Assembly (NCBI RefSeq): GCF_010389155.1
Contig: NC_057768.1
Span: 26,979,966 to 27,043,965 of the forward strand
Length of the DNA: 64,000 nt
Origin: Erigeron canadensis
Lineage: Eukaryota > Streptophyta > Magnoliopsida > Asterales > Asteraceae
Direction of reading: 5' to 3'
Under the pieces are notes generated by a model. That model was not told the origin of the DNA. It saw only the letters and a list, made by a program, of their open reading frames with translations, and searched no databases. Shown here piece by piece: positions 60,781 through 64,000 of the stretch. Every line of letters begins with the position of its first letter. Within the stretch, counting starts at the first letter, position 1. Position numbers and translations under genes: made by a program.

Positions 60781-62764
60781 TAATATTTTTATCAATTAGA
60801 AGTTAGATAAATCAATTTAAATCATAACTAACACATATATAAACGAATAGAGAAAAATAGTTTTGAGGCGGAAGGAATATCAATATCAGTTTAGAGTAAC
60901 GCGTAAGGAACATATGGAGTTCAAATCATAGTTTTGATATCTATCAATATATATATAACAAGTTCTTAAATTCTTTTATGAAGAAATAAAGACCGTTAGA
61001 TGAGTTTAAACTTTTAATCATAACCCTTAGATTTAAATAATTGTAACATTACCAAATTTATTATTATGTAAACACAACATAGTTCTTCTACTCTATGTAT
61101 ATAGACCTACTATAACCTTTTGTAATTAAATATATTAATATTTAATAATGAGAAATATATATATATATATGATATCTACATCGTATTTATATCCTATTCA
61201 AGTTTTACAAAATTATTTAACAAACAATTAGATGTTAATATTTTATTACTAAATCATTATATTGGAGATTTATTTACTACTTCCTTAAAACAATCAAGAA
61301 TCAATTGGTAATTTTTAATAGATTAATAGCGATTTGGTTATGCCCTATTTAAATAATATAAAAGAAAATAATAAATTAATTATTTTTATCACTATAAAAC
61401 ATGTAAAAGAAAACTATTTATCAATTATAGTTTTTATAAAACATATACATGTTCAACCCGAGCATTATAATTAAAACTTTAAAACCAAAAAATGTAAAAG
61501 GATGTAAATTTTGTTGTCAACATATATTATAACTTGATATGAAGATAGTGAATCGACTAACACAATGATACGTAAAATAAGAGTACATGTTGCGTTAAAA
61601 AGGATAAAAGACATTTCATAATATCATATTAAAAAAATTAAAATTTCTTTGTTACAAATAAAAGATTAGGAATTTTAAATAAGCGTGAGGGTTTTTTTTT
61701 TTTGTCAAATATGATATCATACATGAAAGAAAAACTTTTAAAAAAATGTGTGATCGATCTTGACACATCATAATCTTTCTATATTACTTACTCAATCTTT
61801 CTTTATTATATATAAAGATAAAAGAAATTAATAAATTAATCTATTTTATCACTATAAAACATGTAAAATAAAACTATTTATCAATTATAGTTTGTATAAA
61901 ACATATAGTCTGAACTTTTATAATAAGATTTACATATTTTAAATAAGTTTAATAAATTAATGATTTTTATCATTAAAAAAAAGGATAACTAGATGAGAAT
62001 AATAAGGTCTTAAATTCTTTTATAGGAAAACAAGGACAGTTATAACCCTTAGATCTAAGTAATACCATTATTATCAAAATAATTATCAAAAAAACACAAC
62101 ATTAATCCTTTTATTTTATATATTTAAATAAAATGCAACCTTATATATTAAATAATACATCAACATAAAATCTTAATGAATGTTTTTTTTTTATTTCCGT
62201 AAAATCTAATAGTATAATTAAAATTTCTTTAATTAATAACATAATATTTTATCAATCTAATGTTAATAAATAAAGTTAATATTATAAGTAACATATTAAG
62301 CTTTTTCCAAAAGTTATTTTTTTGTTAATTTATTGACAAAACTATTTTGTGACTTGTAAAAATTACCCAATTAAATTTTTTGTATTAATTTACTAAAGAA
62401 ATTAGTTTATGACTTACAAAAATACCAAGTTAATGAAATCATATCAATAAGTAGTTAATTACAACAATTAGATCAATAAGGGTTTTGCATATTGTATGTT
62501 GACAACTTGATAAATGTGTTCAAATCATGTAACTGACCAATTAAAAACTTACATATAACAACTCATATTGGTCGGGCACGTATACGATGTGACATGATTT
62601 AGAGAATTTACCTCCTGTTAACATACAATGTTCAAAAACTTTCGTCAATTTCTACTATAAACGTTTTTCATAATTAATTACCTCCTGTTATCTCTCAAAC
62701 AAAAAATAACATTAAAATATCATAAAAATAATTTTTTAAAAAAATCAAAATTTATATTTTGAAA
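60781..62764. other. AT-rich repeats; Helitron 5' end at 60940
   Basis: A Helitron-type 5' end (TCTATCAATATATATATAAC, then 'aagttcttaaattc') begins at 60940. Two related stretches occur at about 61310-61460 and 61790-61905 ('aactatttatcaattatagtt' in both). No gene. Confidence 0.4.
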
Positions 62765-62947
62765 ATACCGGAAATAACGGTATGGTAATACCGGAAAATA
62801 CCGGGAATACCGGGAATACCGGAAATACCGGCCGGTATTGAATAGTGAAAATACCGAAAAAATACCGGACTTAAAATACCGGCGTGGTCTCCGGTACCGG
62901 TAATACCGGTAATACCGCCCGGTATTTATCGGTATTTAAAACATTGA
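62765..62947. repeat. (AATACCGG)-based repeat block
   Basis: At least 14 copies of ACCGG/CCGGT within AATACCGG-type octamers in direct and inverted orientation, including CCGGTACCGG and CCGGCCGGTATT palindromes. Strikingly GC-rich against its surroundings. Confidence 0.8.
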
Positions 62948-62954
62948 AATTAAC

Positions 62955-63540
62955 AAACCTGCATCTTAACTTGGTTGCAACCATTGATGCGCTCAACGCA
63001 TTGCCTACACCCCGGACACCTTTGCCATTCATTCGATTTCAAAACATGCTCAAAAGCGACGTCGTTTTGAGCTAGCTTCTTCAACCTTCAAGCAAATAGT
63101 ACGTCCTTCATGCGGCCATGGAACACGGACAAACACATCTTGTCAAATTTGTATCCCCACACTCGTTCAAAATCAACTCCCCGCACTCAGTGTTTGGGCA
63201 ATAAATTCCTTCAACTTTTAACATACTCAATTCAGATAACACGTCGCACCATTTTTCAAACACTTGTGGTGTGATTTTGGGACGGCACGACAAGGGTTTA
63301 AGATAGCGCGCGTTTGCAGGTCATAGCAGGACATTTGATGCGTGACACGTTTGCCTCGAGTTTCACTTGTATGTATTTGATCATACAATCGGTGCAAAAA
63401 GGATGACGACGACCACATCGTTTAGTGTTGTTGATCAATTTGAAGTTGGGGAGGATGTCGGATTCCAAGCAAATCCCGCAAGTGAATGTTTGAGCATGTT
63501 GATTATGATCAATGCAATAATTGAAGCAAGTAATAAACAT
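62955..63540 (-). pseudogene. RBR E3 ligase copy C, exon 1, frameshifted
   Basis: ATG at 63540 (MFITCFNYCIDHN...) leads to an intact RING1 (CGICLESDIL, RRHPFCTDC, KCPAMTCKR). Relative to copy B there is a 4-bp insertion (cgcg, about 63307), a 32-bp deletion that removes CKKPYCFRCK... (about 63120) and a further 4-bp insertion (about 63073). The frame is therefore broken three times. The RING2 start (IDALNALPT in the opposite frame marks it) and splice-donor region remain. Exon 2 was not found between here and copy B. Clearly non-functional. Confidence 0.75.
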
Positions 63541-64000
63541 GGTATATAGCATACTTATAAAAGATCTTTTATATTACTATTAATCTTTATATATTATTAT
63601 TAATCTTTTATATACGAGTAATAATTGAAGCTGACAAATAAAAGATCTTTATATTATTATTAATCTTTTATATACGAGTAATAAACATGGTATATAGCAT
63701 ACTTATATTTTTAACACAGTCTTGAATCTTAATCATCATATATATTTTGCTTTCTAAACATGTAACGTTTAGTCGCCGATCGATTGTTACTTTAACTTTT
63801 TAAGAGCACTCATGGAAATGGGAATGGCCTAGAAATATAAGGGGAGACCGTGAGTAGATTATCCGATCGAATTGTAAATAGTAGTTTGGTGATGATTCAG
63901 GTTCTTGGAAATGAAACCTTAATGGTAATACTAATTACTTTCCCGATGAGTGATATCAGATCTAACTATGTGCGAGGAATTGCCCTATTGAGATGTTGAT
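63541..64000. other. Copy C upstream region with short direct duplication
   Basis: 'aaacatggtatatagcatac' occurs at 63535-63554 and again at about 63683, and 'attaatcttttatatacgag' twice between. This indicates a local tandem duplication that includes the RBR copy C start codon. No gene in the rest. Confidence 0.5.

Overview
The window looks like an AT-rich gene-poor stretch of a eudicot nuclear genome. The reasons are spliced genes with GT-AG introns, plant gene families (DTM1, SC35, short RBR E3 ligases, TMEM135-like) and a dense plant-type transposon fill of Helitrons, hAT and Harbinger elements, Stowaway and hairpin MITEs, and a TRIM-like retroelement. Several repeat families resemble ones I associate with Asteraceae, but that placement is a guess. 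No bacterial, organellar or tRNA/rRNA features were seen.

Four host genes can be modelled. On + are DTM1 (6173-9453, two exons, 107 aa, signal-peptidase-complex-like ER protein) and SC35 (41425-46257, eight exons, 253 aa, RRM plus RS domain). On - are a TMEM135/Tim17-superfamily gene (35352-28324, eight exons, 501 aa) and a short RBR E3 ubiquitin ligase (59244-52681, two exons, 234 aa, with its only intron swollen to 5.86 kb). The RBR gene is the middle member of a minus-strand tandem array whose other members are broken: a fragmentary copy at 47.7-49.0 kb and a frameshifted one at 63.0-63.5 kb. A second duplicated family is a pair of unrecognised multi-membrane-span genes at 10.5-12.1 and 22.1-23.6 kb, both carrying disabling changes.

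Transposons explain most of the rest. About 20 Helitron-type 3' ends (short GC hairpin, then CTAG before T) are scattered through the window. The duplicated membrane gene supplies an unoccupied paralogous site showing that 12297-20625 entered as a single Helitron-bounded block of 8.3 kb. That block is itself a nest of MITEs and further Helitrons, one of which (20068-20346) also has an empty paralogous site. Three Helitrons sit inside (AAT)n microsatellites. A 4.5-kb Helitron-like element (53258-57727) carrying decayed RPA70-like exons lies inside the RBR intron. A hAT element with an exact 8-bp target duplication breaks the second membrane gene, and another hAT MITE lies in the RBR intron.

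Layout: 1-6 kb repeats; 6.2-9.5 kb DTM1; 10.2-12.3 kb membrane gene copy 1; 12.3-20.6 kb Helitron nest; 21.8-23.8 kb membrane gene copy 2; 23.9-27.5 kb Helitrons and a TRIM-like palindrome; 27.7-35.4 kb Harbinger MITE and the TMEM135-like gene; 36-41 kb intergenic with a hAT zinc-finger remnant; 41.4-46.3 kb SC35; 47.7-63.5 kb the RBR array interleaved with transposons. All calls are from reading the sequence; no database search was possible.
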